Source: Bradyrhizobium sp. 21 (GTDB lineage: Bacteria; Pseudomonadota; Alphaproteobacteria; Rhizobiales; Xanthobacteraceae). Taken from it: 64,000 bases of DNA. The stretch lies in assembly GCF_023073335.1 (NCBI RefSeq), contig NZ_JADPJG010000032.1, positions 549,858 through 613,857 of the forward strand, given 5' to 3'. Each line of letters opens with the position of its first letter. Position 1 is the stretch's first letter. The notes under the pieces are model-generated. The model did no database searches, had not been told where the DNA came from, and saw nothing but the letters and a program-made list of their open reading frames with translations. A program made the translations under genes and the position numbers. Below are positions 25,795-34,398 of the stretch, one piece after another.

Positions 25795-26745
25795 TCAGGG
25801 CGTTGCCTTGCGTGACGAATAGATGACGCCCCCGCTGGACTCCACCACCAGACGTCCGTTCTCGTTCTTGATCTCCTCGATGCGGCCAAGGCCGGGCACC
25901 TGCTGTCCCAGCACGGCCTCGACGACGCCGTTCGGGCCTTGCAGGATCGCGATCCCCTCATACGCCTGGCGGACCGACCAGCCCTTGATCGTCTTCCGCG
26001 GCATCGCGTTGCGCTCGGACGGAGGCACCGATCCCGTGATCTCGGGCGCCGCGACCGAAGCCATCATCGGCATTGGCTGCTGCGACTGTGCGGCGACGGG
26101 CGTCGGAGCCTGGACCTGGGCCTGGGCAAGCTTGTCGAGCTTCACCGTCGAGGACGAGCTCACCCGTTCGATGCGATCCAAATTCTCGCCGAAACGGCCA
26201 AAACGGTCACTGGTCGCCTTGCTCGACTGATCGACCGCGGTGCGCAGGCCGTCGAGATTTTCGGACACCCCCGACACCTGCTTGCGTAGTTGCGCCACCG
26301 TCTCGCGCAGATTCCGGATCTCCGTGTTGGCCGCGACGTTGCTCTGGGCAGGCTGCATGGTGAGATAGGCGATCACGCCGGTGCAGGCGCAGACCACCAG
26401 GGTCGCTGCGACTGCCAATATTGCGAGCGGCGCGACCCATGTCGGACGCGGCGGCGGCGGCTTGGCTACGATCATCGCCGGCTTGATCACGATCGGCGCC
26501 GGCTTGGGTATCGCCATCTTGTCGAGCCGCGCCTTGGCGCGAATGCGCTTCAGACCCTCGAGTGCCTCTTTCGCCAGAGTTTCATCACTCGTTGCTGCCG
26601 ATGCACGCTTGGTGTCCGCAGCAGGCTTGTTGTTCGCAGCAGGCCTGGCGGCATTGTCCCTGGCATCGCGCGCCTCCGCAGCCGGCTTCGCCGCTGCGGA
26701 AACATCGGCGGTCGCGTTGGGACGAGCTTGTCCATCGGACAACAT
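25795..26745 (-). CDS. membrane-anchored coiled-coil protein of unknown function
   Basis: 316 residues. The order is: an Ala/Pro/Lys-rich cytoplasmic segment (1-100), one membrane span (~104-128, ILAVAATLVVCACTGVIAYL), a heptad-like coiled coil (~138-210, RNLRETVAQLRKQV...NLDGLRTAV), a Pro/Gln/Met-rich linker, and a small C-terminal beta-rich domain (~255-316, GWSVRQAYEGIAILQGPNGVVEAV...VVESSGGVIYSSR). The last domain resembles a repeated fold seen in uncharacterised rhizobial envelope proteins; I cannot name it. It converges on the marR gene and is divergent from the flagellar regulator across 818 bp. A role in motility or envelope is possible but not shown. Confidence 0.75.
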   Translation of the reverse strand: MLSDGQARPNATADVSAAAKPAAEARDARDNAARPAANNKPAADTKRASAATSDETLAKEALEGLKRIRAKARLDKMAIPKPAPIVIKPAMIVAKPPPPRPTWVAPLAILAVAATLVVCACTGVIAYLTMQPAQSNVAANTEIRNLRETVAQLRKQVSGVSENLDGLRTAVDQSSKATSDRFGRFGENLDRIERVSSSSTVKLDKLAQAQVQAPTPVAAQSQQPMPMMASVAAPEITGSVPPSERNAMPRKTIKGWSVRQAYEGIAILQGPNGVVEAVLGQQVPGLGRIEEIKNENGRLVVESSGGVIYSSRKATP

Positions 26746-27563
26746 GTGAGAATGCTCCGTTCGGTTCTCTCTATCGAAGGGCGAGGTTATTTGCCGAAGC
26801 TTGCCTGAACCGTGCGCATCGAAAACTTTTCATCGCGCGCGATGCGACGTCTCATGAGTCAAACGCGTCATGCACGTGGCGAGAGTGCGACTCGAAAGAC
26901 ACACACTCGCCAAGATTTCGCCAAGCTGGAGTCGCCTCGCCATACATGAGTCGAATTGTCGCATGCAGGAACACGACGACGAGAGTCAATCCCGGGTTGA
27001 AAACCCCTCAGTGTGCATGAACGCCGGCACCACCCAAAATAGCTGCAATCATACGGGGATGCGGAACTTTAGGACCGTCACGGTGCAAAACTAGTTCAAA
27101 TTTCAAATCATCTGATGCGATTGAACATACAAAGAAACAACTCGAAACAAACCAACAGCATCAAGCACGTGTAGCAACCGCTTTGCTGCGCACGCTTGAT
27201 CGGAAATCGGCAATTGTTACGGTCCTACTCAAGTGATTCTCGCCAGTTGGCGAGGAGATCGACACAGTGCAGTGGCGTTCGGACGCGATGAGCAACTTGG
27301 CGCAACTGTTCTAGGTCGCTTTCTCATCCGCCCCGCGAGGTGATCCGTAAGACACCCGCCGGGCCTCACGCAGTAAGCGTTCAGTATCGAGTCGAAGTAG
27401 CAGGCCTGCGAGACGCAGGCACTGAATGCGTAGGGCTGCCCGCGAATATCGAAACCATAATAACGGTTCGCGGGAAGGAATATCGTCAAACAGCACCGTT
27501 GCCGAGCCGGGCATCACAACAACGAACCGGCCGCAACAAGTGCGAAACAGGGGCGAAAGACTG
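26746..27563. other. 818-bp non-coding region upstream of the lafR/rem-like gene
   Basis: No supportable gene. Base composition is clearly more AT-rich than the neighbours (for example around 27060-27170). It holds hairpins CTCGCC-AGTT-GGCGAG (27239-27254) and GCCTGCG-AGA-CGCAGGC (27404-27420), the second 144 bp before the start codon. The length and structure suggest a long, regulated leader and several input sites for the motility master regulator. Confidence 0.55.
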
Positions 27564-28334
27564 ATGTATATTATCGTTGATGATCGCGAGAGCGTCACGA
27601 ACAGCTACGTTGGAGGGCTCGTTCGCGAAGGCGTATCGTCGATCGGCTTCTCCTCCGGAGAATTCTGGGACTGGCTGCAATCTGCGAGTGAATCGGATCT
27701 GGCTGCGGTGGACGCCTTCCTCCTCGGGGATTGCGACGCTCGTGGAAGCCTGCCGCGGGCGATGCGCAAGCGCTCCTCGGCGCCCATCATCGCCATGAGC
27801 GGCCAGAAGATGCTCAAGAACACGCTGGAGCTGTTCGAATCGGGCGTCGATGACGTCGTTCACGTGCCGATTCATCTCCGCGAGATCCTCGCCCGAACGG
27901 CCGCGATCGCGCGCCGCCGGGTTGGGGAACTACCGAGGCCCTGCGAAACCAGGATCCAGGTCTTCTTCAACGGACGTGACCCCGAGATCGCGGGCCACGC
28001 CCTCACCCTGCCCCGCCGCGAACTGCGCATTCTCGAATATATGGTCAGCAACCACGGCAAGTGGATCACCAAGACGCAGATCTTCAACGCGGTCTACGGC
28101 ATCTTCGAGGCGACCTTCGACGAGAGCGTGATCGAGAGCCACGTCAGCAAGCTGCGCAAGAAACTCCGTGACCGCCTCGGCTTTGATGCGATCGTGGCCC
28201 GGCGCTACGTCGGATACCGCCTCAACATCCCGGCCGGCGAGACCATCGAGGTGCCGATGCAGGAACTCGACGAGGTCGGCATCCTCCTGAACAGGGCGCA
28301 TGCAGCCCCGGCGGCGTATCCGGCCGGAAACTGA
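27564..28334 (+). CDS. lafR: OmpR-type motility regulator, Rem/LafR-like, with degenerate receiver domain
   Basis: A 256-residue transcription factor resembling Rem of Sinorhizobium and LafR of Bradyrhizobium lateral flagella. Residues 1-115 have the receiver fold (acidic pair VDD 6-7; Ser79 in APIIAMSG), but the phosphoacceptor position in DAFLLG is Gly55 and the usual Lys before Pro is Val101 (VVHVPIHLREIL). Residues ~140-235 form the winged helix (LPRRELRILEYM...KLRKKLRDRL...VARRYVGYRL). Loss of the phosphorylation site suggests activity set by abundance or protein contacts. GGGCGAAAG precedes the ATG. It faces the minus-strand flagellar operons and is separated from them by a bidirectional terminator. 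Confidence 0.87.
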   Translation: MYIIVDDRESVTNSYVGGLVREGVSSIGFSSGEFWDWLQSASESDLAAVDAFLLGDCDARGSLPRAMRKRSSAPIIAMSGQKMLKNTLELFESGVDDVVHVPIHLREILARTAAIARRRVGELPRPCETRIQVFFNGRDPEIAGHALTLPRRELRILEYMVSNHGKWITKTQIFNAVYGIFEATFDESVIESHVSKLRKKLRDRLGFDAIVARRYVGYRLNIPAGETIEVPMQELDEVGILLNRAHAAPAAYPAGN

Positions 28335-28362
28335 TACGGCAGGGCACTGCCGCGAAAACGAC

Positions 28363-28397
28363 AACGGCCTCTGCGAACCACCTTCGCAGAGGCCGTT
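28363..28397. terminator. bidirectional terminator between lafR-like gene and flagellar operon
   Basis: AACGGCCTCTGCGAA-CCACC-TTCGCAGAGGCCGTT: a perfect 15-bp stem, A-rich before and T-containing after (ATACTTTC). It sits between converging genes and can serve both. Confidence 0.85.
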
Positions 28398-28472
28398 ATA
28401 CTTTCGGCGACGGAAACGGCGAACGCAGGGCGCGGCGGTACGGTCGCCGCGGCGCTTCCGGTCCGGCTGTTT

Positions 28473-28931
28473 CTATGGCTTCTGCTGGAATTCTTCCTTC
28501 GACACGTAGTTGAAGTCTTCAACCAGGACGTCCTGGACGATTTCGGCCTGCATCCGCTCGTTGACCCGCTGCTTGATGGCCGTCGTGAGGATGGAGAGGT
28601 CGTAGCGGGCGAGTTTCCTGAAGTCGAGGCGGTCGTCGGCATAGATCCTGCGGAAGGCCTCGTCGACGACGAACGGCTCCGGCGGAACGTTGAGCTGGTG
28701 CATGGTTCGCCCCTCCACAGTGTAGACGAAGCGCGCGACGATGTAGCCCTGCACATTGCCGTTCTCGACCATGGGCACGCTCAGCGCCCGCGTCTTCTGG
28801 TATTGCAGCCCGTCGAGAAATTCGTCCTTCGCCGGCAGCAGGTTGCCGTTCTCCTTCCAATAGGCCACGCCATAGCTCGTGCCCGCGGTGAGAATGCATA
28901 CCCAGAGTCCGGCCAGCACGAGTCTGATCAT
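28473..28931 (-). CDS. flagellar-cluster hypothetical protein, single membrane anchor
   Basis: 152 residues with an N-terminal hydrophobic anchor or uncleaved signal (LVLAGLWVCILTAGTSYGVAYW) and a periplasmic domain (VPMVENGNVQGYIVARFVYTV...). The middle and C-terminal part (LSILTTAIKQRVNERMQAEIVQDVLVEDFNYV) recalls the membrane-proximal/stator-binding domain of FliL, but the similarity is a pattern match only. The ATG overlaps the previous stop by 4 bp. It is last in the flgE-to-fliR operon, a position held by unnamed genes in other rhizobial flagellar loci. Confidence 0.75.
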   Translation of the reverse strand: MIRLVLAGLWVCILTAGTSYGVAYWKENGNLLPAKDEFLDGLQYQKTRALSVPMVENGNVQGYIVARFVYTVEGRTMHQLNVPPEPFVVDEAFRRIYADDRLDFRKLARYDLSILTTAIKQRVNERMQAEIVQDVLVEDFNYVSKEEFQQKP

Positions 28932-29440
28932 TTTCCGTCCTGTGCTGCGCGGCCGGTATAGGTGCCGTCCGACTCGGCATCCTTGATGGCCTTGACGATG
29001 ATGGTCGCGACCTCGCGCACCGCGTCGTAGTGCATTTCGAGGATGGACCGGTTCCGCTCGAGCTTCTCGCGTAACCGCTGGATCTCTTCGGTGATCTCGA
29101 CCTCGCCGCCGAGATGCATTCGTGCCCGCATCAGGCGGACGAATTCCAGCATGCTGCGGCTCTTCCGGGCGCTGAAATCATCGAAATCGATCTTCTTGCC
29201 AGTAGCGAGCGCGGCCGTCTCCTCCTCGACGATGCTCGCGAGCCGGCGGATCGCAGAAAGCAGGCCCCGCACCTCGTCCGATCTCGCCGCGTCCGCGCCG
29301 TCGCTCGCCACCTCGCCACCGACATTCGGCAGCAGCACGGGCAACAGCGCATCGCCCGTCACGGCGGCCGTCGTCATCGCTTCGGTGTCCACGATCGGCT
29401 GTTCCATCACCAGGGCCGCCGCGCCTTCTTGTGCCTGCAT
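28928..29440 (-). CDS. FlgN-like flagellar chaperone candidate
   Basis: 170 residues. After a variable N-terminus it is nearly all helical: LLSAIRRLASIVEEETAALATGKKIDFDDFSARKSR, then EEIQRLREKLERNRSILEMHYDAVREVATIIVKAI. This resembles FlgN-type export chaperones, where the C-terminal helix binds hook-filament junction proteins; flgK and flgL lie in the same operon. The assignment is tentative. The ATG at 29440 follows AAGGGTGAA; a TTG 18 bp upstream is unlikely. Overlaps the next gene by 4 bp. Confidence 0.68.
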   Translation of the reverse strand: MQAQEGAAALVMEQPIVDTEAMTTAAVTGDALLPVLLPNVGGEVASDGADAARSDEVRGLLSAIRRLASIVEEETAALATGKKIDFDDFSARKSRSMLEFVRLMRARMHLGGEVEITEEIQRLREKLERNRSILEMHYDAVREVATIIVKAIKDAESDGTYTGRAAQDGK

Positions 29441-29481
29441 AACAAATTCACCCTTCAACTTCTGTCACTCATTCCGGACCG

Positions 29482-29958
29482 TCATCCGGCCTTGCCCGTA
29501 ACGTTCGGCACGGCCGGATGCGCGGCAGCGAGCTGCTTGGCAATGCCAATGCCCTTGCCCTTCGCCAGCTGCGCACCAAGCTGCTCCGCCAACATCGATT
29601 TCCAGATGCCGCCAGCCGTACCCTTGCCAAAGACTTCCTCCGACTCCTTCGGCAACATCGTCTCGACGAAGGTCTGCAGGATGAACGCTTCGAACTTCCG
29701 GTACACCTCGCCGGATGCCGGCGCCTTGATCACCTGCACCGGCGGCCCGTTCACCGCGCCCGACTGCGCTTCGGCGGCCTTCGCGGCGGATTGATCGGCA
29801 GCGGCCGCGGCCTTGCCCACCTCCGCGTCCATCGTGGCGGCGAAATCGACATTGGAAGATTTCAGCGCGTCGAGCTTGGCGGCCGCCGCGCGCTGCGCCA
29901 CCGGGTCGGCGGCATCGAGGACGTCGAGAACGAGGTCGGGTGTCGCTGTCACGATCAT
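29482..29958 (-). CDS. flgJ: rod-binding protein, FlgJ N-terminal domain only
   Basis: 158 residues matching the rod-binding half of FlgJ: VYRKFEAFILQTFVETMLPKESEEVFGKGTAGGIWKSMLAEQLGAQLAKGKGIGIA. This domain caps or binds the growing rod in the periplasm. The peptidoglycan-cutting half of enterobacterial FlgJ is absent; a separate lytic transglycosylase (38702-39283) probably does that work. The ATG at 29958 overlaps the upstream fliJ-like gene by 4 bp; a longer open frame reading through that gene is out of frame with it. Confidence 0.85.
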   Translation of the reverse strand: MIVTATPDLVLDVLDAADPVAQRAAAAKLDALKSSNVDFAATMDAEVGKAAAAADQSAAKAAEAQSGAVNGPPVQVIKAPASGEVYRKFEAFILQTFVETMLPKESEEVFGKGTAGGIWKSMLAEQLGAQLAKGKGIGIAKQLAAAHPAVPNVTGKAG

Positions 29959-30374
29959 GTCTTGTTCCGGTTGGCTGGCCGTGGCGTCCACTCGCGCACG
30001 GTGAGGCTTGTACCCGTCATCTCCTCGAGTGATCGCCTTTCGGCATCGCGAAGCTTGTCGGCGAGCGCCGCCTTCGCGACCTGTTCGAGCTGCTTCGCAC
30101 GGCGGCTCTCCGCGCGAACCTGGTCGAGCTGCTGCGAGGCCTGCGCCTGAAGAGCGCGCGCGCCGACGCTGGTTCTGGCCAGGCGCCGCGCGATCGATTC
30201 GCTCGATGATCCCGCCGGCGGCTTCCCCTCGTTGAGAGTTCCGACCAGCCATTCCTGCTCGTCCTGCAAGCTGCGCTCCTGCTGCCGCAGATGTGCGAGC
30301 TGCCATTCGGACAGCCGGAGCTGGAGCTTCACGAGCGAGACCATCCGGCCGAGCTTGTCCGCGCGCGACGTCAT
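29955..30374 (-). CDS. FliJ-like coiled-coil flagellar protein
   Basis: 139 residues, almost entirely charged helix: LVKLQLRLSEWQLAHLRQQERSLQ, then ALQAQASQQLDQVRAESRRAKQLEQVAKAALADKLRDAERRSLEEM. Size, coiled coil and locus match the FliJ role (export-gate stimulation and escort of chaperones between FliI and FlhA), but FliJ sequences are poorly conserved, so I leave the symbol blank. It lies 6 bp after fliR. Confidence 0.65.
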   Translation of the reverse strand: MTSRADKLGRMVSLVKLQLRLSEWQLAHLRQQERSLQDEQEWLVGTLNEGKPPAGSSSESIARRLARTSVGARALQAQASQQLDQVRAESRRAKQLEQVAKAALADKLRDAERRSLEEMTGTSLTVREWTPRPANRNKT

Positions 30375-30380
30375 GACCGA

Positions 30381-31133
30381 TCACTCCGCCAGCCAGGACG
30401 AGACGCCGAGCATGAATTGCGTCAAGAGCTCGTCGCTGGTGAGGTAGAGCAGCAGGAAGCCGCCGAACAGCACGAAGGGCACCGAGACGAAATAGACCGG
30501 AATTGCCGGCGTCAGCTTGTTGATCAGGCCGACCGCGAAGTTGACGATGACCGAATAGACGATGAACGGGCTGGCGATCCGCAGCGTCAGCACGAACGCC
30601 TCCGACAGGCGGCCGACGAGCAGATCGAGCGCCATGCTGCCGCCGATTTTGCTGCCCGGCTGCCAGACGTCGTAGGAATTCATCAGCCCGCGCAGCACCT
30701 GCCAGTGCTGGTCGGTCAGGAAGAACAACGTGGTGACGGAGGCCATGATCAGCGGCACCAGGGCCGGTGCCCCCTCGGTGTCAGCGACCGGTGTGCCTGG
30801 GATGTTGCTCAGCCCGATCGCGCCCGCCATCACGGTCGCCATGGTCTGCAGCGCGAGGAAGAAGACGCGGCCGCCGAGCCCGATGACGCTACCGACCACG
30901 AGCTCGGTGCAGATCAGGAGCACCAGCGTCAGCGGCGCCGCGTTGTCCGTGAGAGGTTTCAGGACGGCGATCAGGATCGGCGTCAACGCAAACGTGGTGA
31001 CGAGCGCGACGAACAGGCGGACCTGGGGTGGAACGTTGACGCTGGAATAGCCGGGCACCAGCATCAGGCAGGCACCGATGCGGCAGAACACGATGAACGT
31101 CACCAGCACGCTGTCGGCGAGGCCGCCGATCAC
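30381..31133 (-). CDS. fliR: flagellar export protein FliR
   Basis: A 250-residue inner-membrane component of the flagellar type III export gate, with about six hydrophobic segments (LVTFIVFCRIGACLMLVPGYSS; VRLFVALVTTFALTPILIAV; LALQTMATVMAGAIGL; FIVYSVIVNFAVGLINKL). The start is a GTG at 31133 that overlaps the flhA stop as GTGA; no ATG fits, and the long frame above it reads through flhA. It assembles with FliP and FliQ into the helical export gate. Confidence 0.93.
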   Translation of the reverse strand: MIGGLADSVLVTFIVFCRIGACLMLVPGYSSVNVPPQVRLFVALVTTFALTPILIAVLKPLTDNAAPLTLVLLICTELVVGSVIGLGGRVFFLALQTMATVMAGAIGLSNIPGTPVADTEGAPALVPLIMASVTTLFFLTDQHWQVLRGLMNSYDVWQPGSKIGGSMALDLLVGRLSEAFVLTLRIASPFIVYSVIVNFAVGLINKLTPAIPVYFVSVPFVLFGGFLLLYLTSDELLTQFMLGVSSWLAE

Positions 31134-33211
31134 GATATGGCTCCCAGTGCCCTGATCTCGGAACTGCGCGCGACTTCGACATGCGACAGGATCGGCAGCG
31201 TTGGAAACACCCGTTCCAGAATCATCCGGACGTAGGGACGGGCTTCGGGCGTCACCGCCAGCACCACGCTGGTGCCGTTCTCGGTGAACTTGCGGATCGC
31301 GGCGCTGGCTTCGGTCGCAAACTGCTCGATGAGGCGGGGATCGGCGTCGAATTCGACGACGTCGCCCTTGGCGTCGCGCTTCAGGCTCTGGTGGAACGCC
31401 ATGTCCCAACGGTTGCCGAGACGGATCACGTTGATCACGCCGTTGTCGGAGAGGTCGCCGCAGATCTGCTGGGCAAGACGCGTACGCACGTGCTCTGCCA
31501 CCTGCTCGGAGCGCCGCACATGGGGTGCGATCTCGGCGATGGCCTCGAGGATCAGATGGAGATTTCGGATCGACACGCGCTCGGCCAGCAGGATCTTCAG
31601 GATCGCCAGAAGGCCCGAGTAGGAGATCTGCGACGGGCAGATATCCTCGACCAGACGCTTGTATTCGGGATCGAGCCGGTCGAGCAGCACGCGCATGTCC
31701 TTGTACGACAGGAGCTGCGCGAGGTTCGCCCTGAGCACTTCGCTCAGATGCGTGAGCAGCACCGACAGATTGTCGACCGGCTTGCAGCCCTGGCGCTTGA
31801 CCTCGTCGGTGAAGGCGTCCGTCACCCACAGCGCCTTCATGCCGAAGGCCGGTTCGATCACCTCTTCGCCGGGCACGTCGGGCTTGCCGTCCTTGTCGAC
31901 GAGCACCAGCACCTCGCCGAGCCTGAGCTCGCCTTGGGCGACGCGGGTGTCGTGGATCCGGATCTGGTATCCCTTGGGGTCGATCGACAGATTGTCGGTG
32001 AGCTTGATCTCGGGAATCACGAAGCCGTACTGCTTGGCGAACTTCTTGCGTATCTTGGCGACGCGGTGGCCGAGCTCGGTGCGCGAGCCCAGCAGATGGA
32101 CCGACAGATGGCCGCCGAGCGACAGCTCGATCTCCGCGGTCTTGAGTGATTCCTTGACGGATTCCTTGGCGTCGGCCTGGGCCCGCTCGTCGGCCTTGAG
32201 TGCCGCCTCTTTGCGCTCCCGGGCTGCCTGCCGCCTCGGCAGCGAGTATCCGACGAAGGCCATGACGCCGCCGAGCAGCAAGAACGGCGGCATCGGCAGC
32301 CCCGGCATCAAGGCGAGCACGAACATCATCAGCGCGGCGGCCGACACCGCGCGCGGATAGCCGCCGAGCTGCCGCAACACCGCCTGCTCCGCCGATCCCC
32401 TGGTGCCGCCCTTGGAGACCAGCAGGCCGGCCGACAGCGACACGATCAGCGCCGGCATCTGCGTCACCAGACCGTCGCCGACCGAGAGCTTGGTGTAGAC
32501 GTCGGCGGCACGCGACAGCGTGAGCCCGTGATGGGTGACGCCGATGATGATGCCGCCGAAGATGTTGATCGCGGTGATGATCAGGCCGGCGATGGCATCG
32601 CCGCGGACGAATTTCGAGGCACCGTCCATGGCACCGAAGAACGCGCTCTCCTCCTCGAGCTCGCGGCGCCGGCGCTGCGCTTCCTTGTCGTCGATCAGGC
32701 CCGCGGACAGGTCGGCGTCGATCGCCATCTGCTTGCCGGGGATGGCGTCCAGGGTGAAACGGGCGCCGACTTCGGCGATACGCGTTGCACCCTTGGTGAT
32801 CACGACGAAATTCACCGTGACCAGGATCGCGAAGATGATCAGGCCGATGACGAAGTCGCCGCCCATGACGAATTTGGAGAAACCGGCGACGACGTGGCCT
32901 GCGGCCTGCTCGCCCTCCCCGCCCCGCGACAGGATCAGACGTGTTGTCGCGACGTTCAGCGCCAGGCGCAGGATCGTCGCGATCAGCAGCACGGTCGGGA
33001 AAGCCGAGAAGTCGAGCGGCCGCTGGATCCACAGGGCAACCATCAGGATCAGTGCCGACAGCGCGATCGAGAAGGCGAGACCGAGATCGATCAGGATCGG
33101 CGGTATGGGCAGGAACAGGATCGTCAGCATGGCCACGATGCCGCCTGCGAAAAAGGCGTCGGCGCCCAATCGTCGCGGGGTCGGCAGGCTAGCAGCTAAC
33201 GTATCGGCCAT
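31130..33211 (-). CDS. flhA: flagellar export gate protein FlhA
   Basis: 693 residues, the usual length. The N-terminal ~345 residues hold eight membrane segments and the FHIPEP-family signature RFTLDAIPGKQMAIDADLSAG; the rest forms the cytoplasmic ring that docks export chaperones. FlhA converts proton flow into export of rod, hook and filament proteins. The ATG at 33211 is 76 bp from the fliQ stop, a gap without a clear promoter. The 3' end overlaps fliR by 4 bp. Confidence 0.96.
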   Translation of the reverse strand: MADTLAASLPTPRRLGADAFFAGGIVAMLTILFLPIPPILIDLGLAFSIALSALILMVALWIQRPLDFSAFPTVLLIATILRLALNVATTRLILSRGGEGEQAAGHVVAGFSKFVMGGDFVIGLIIFAILVTVNFVVITKGATRIAEVGARFTLDAIPGKQMAIDADLSAGLIDDKEAQRRRRELEEESAFFGAMDGASKFVRGDAIAGLIITAINIFGGIIIGVTHHGLTLSRAADVYTKLSVGDGLVTQMPALIVSLSAGLLVSKGGTRGSAEQAVLRQLGGYPRAVSAAALMMFVLALMPGLPMPPFLLLGGVMAFVGYSLPRRQAARERKEAALKADERAQADAKESVKESLKTAEIELSLGGHLSVHLLGSRTELGHRVAKIRKKFAKQYGFVIPEIKLTDNLSIDPKGYQIRIHDTRVAQGELRLGEVLVLVDKDGKPDVPGEEVIEPAFGMKALWVTDAFTDEVKRQGCKPVDNLSVLLTHLSEVLRANLAQLLSYKDMRVLLDRLDPEYKRLVEDICPSQISYSGLLAILKILLAERVSIRNLHLILEAIAEIAPHVRRSEQVAEHVRTRLAQQICGDLSDNGVINVIRLGNRWDMAFHQSLKRDAKGDVVEFDADPRLIEQFATEASAAIRKFTENGTSVVLAVTPEARPYVRMILERVFPTLPILSHVEVARSSEIRALGAIS

Positions 33212-33287
33212 GAGTCACCGGCAGAGGATCCGGCCCGCAATCTGCCGTGCAAAGCTTACGCGGGGGTGGTGGCCGGGGCCATCAGGA

Positions 33288-33554
33288 TCAGAAGCCGCGT
33301 TCGATGTGCGAATAGACCATCTCGGTGAAGGTGGAGAGATGGGCACCAATGAAGGAGCCGGAGACGGCAACGACCACGAGAATGACGATGATCTTCGGAA
33401 CGAAGGTCAGCGTCACCTCCTGGATCTGGGTCAGGGCCTGGATCAGCGCGATGATGGTGCCGACCAGCATCGCGGCGCCGACGGCAGGCCCGGAGGCGAC
33501 GATGATGGTCCAGATCGCCGCCTGGACGATATCGAGGGCGTCTCGTTCGTTCAT
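33288..33554 (-). CDS. fliQ: flagellar export protein FliQ
   Basis: 88 residues, full length for FliQ, with two hydrophobic hairpin helices (IVQAAIWTIIVASGPAVGAAMLVGTIIALIQALTQIQE and FVPKIIVILVVVAVSGSFIGA). The sequence ALTQIQEVTLTFVPK is a family hallmark. It forms the outer helices of the FliPQR export gate. ATG overlaps the flgD stop (ATGA), so FliQ translation is coupled to FlgD. Confidence 0.95.
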   Translation of the reverse strand: MNERDALDIVQAAIWTIIVASGPAVGAAMLVGTIIALIQALTQIQEVTLTFVPKIIVILVVVAVSGSFIGAHLSTFTEMVYSHIERGF

Positions 33555-33973
33555 GACTGGCTGATCGTGAGACCGGGCCCGACCGCGACTTTCGTGCCGT
33601 CCGCGAGGGTCGCGATGGAGCCGTCGGCATTGATGGAGACCGAAGCGACCTTGCCGCTGAAGCTCGCTCCGGTCGCGTCCGTGAAGCTGACGGTCTTTCC
33701 GATCAGCCCGTTGGCCTGCGACAGCGACTGCGACGACAGCAGCGAATCCAGTTTGGTATTGGTCTGCATCGCCTGCTCGACCGATGAGAGCTGCGCAAAC
33801 TGGCTCATATATTGCGAGGTATCCATCGGATTGGTCGGGTCCTGGTTCTTCATCTCGGCGATGAGGAGCTGAAGAAACGTGTTGTAGTCGACGCCGGTGC
33901 TCGACGTAGACGTGGGGGGATTGGTCGAACTGGACGACTTGCTGGTGCTATCGGTCGCGCTGGTGACGTTCAT
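33551..33973 (-). CDS. flgD: hook cap / hook assembly protein FlgD (short rhizobial form)
   Basis: 140 residues. The conserved FlgD core is present: YNTFLQLLIAEMKNQDPTNPMDTSQYMSQFAQLSSVEQAMQ, followed by a short region with IGKTVSFTDATGASFSGKVASV. The Ig/Tudor C-terminal part of enterobacterial FlgD is missing, as in other rhizobia. The N-terminus is a Ser/Thr-rich export signal. FlgD caps the growing hook while FlgE is added. The ATG at 33973 follows GGAGAGGC. Confidence 0.92.
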   Translation of the reverse strand: MNVTSATDSTSKSSSSTNPPTSTSSTGVDYNTFLQLLIAEMKNQDPTNPMDTSQYMSQFAQLSSVEQAMQTNTKLDSLLSSQSLSQANGLIGKTVSFTDATGASFSGKVASVSINADGSIATLADGTKVAVGPGLTISQS

Positions 33974-33987
33974 GTGCCTCTCCGCTT

Positions 33988-34398
33988 TCAGGCAGCCTGG
34001 AATGGGGAATCGATCGTGGCGCCGGCCAGGATGGCCTGCTCCACCGGAAACAGCGCCCGGATCCGCTTGAGCGCTTCGAAGTAACGGGTTGCCCCGACCA
34101 GTTCGTCGACCGCGCCAAGTCCGACCAGCATCTCGTGGCTCTCGCACACCGCGAGCAGGGCCGCGTGATGCTGCCCGTAGAGGGCCGAAGCATCCCGGAC
34201 GTCGGTCGGGTTCATCAGCATGAGCTGGACGATGAAATAGAGCTGCCGCAGCGCCGTGGTGGCGTCGGACGCCTGCATGATCTGCCCTTCGAGCAGGAAC
34301 ATGACGTCGTTGACGAGCTCGACGGAGACCTTGCGATCCACGCGCAGCACTGCGCCGTTGATGTAGACTCGTTCGCCCGCCCGCAAGGATATCTTCAT
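33988..34398 (-). CDS. flbT: flagellin translation regulator FlbT
   Basis: 136 residues matching FlbT: MKISLRAGERVYINGAVLRVDRK, then LLEGQIMQASDATTALRQLYFIVQLMLMNP. FlbT binds flagellin mRNA 5' leaders in Caulobacter; in bradyrhizobial lateral flagella it is reported as a positive factor. The flagellin genes in this same locus have a conserved structured leader that is the natural candidate target. The ATG overlaps the flaF stop by 4 bp. Confidence 0.95.
   Translation of the reverse strand: MKISLRAGERVYINGAVLRVDRKVSVELVNDVMFLLEGQIMQASDATTALRQLYFIVQLMLMNPTDVRDASALYGQHHAALLAVCESHEMLVGLGAVDELVGATRYFEALKRIRALFPVEQAILAGATIDSPFQAA

Noticed and set aside
30381..33032. Possible 883-residue giant protein ending in FliR
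   Set aside because: Upper two thirds is a frame-shifted reading of flhA; FliR starts at the GTG overlapping the flhA stop.
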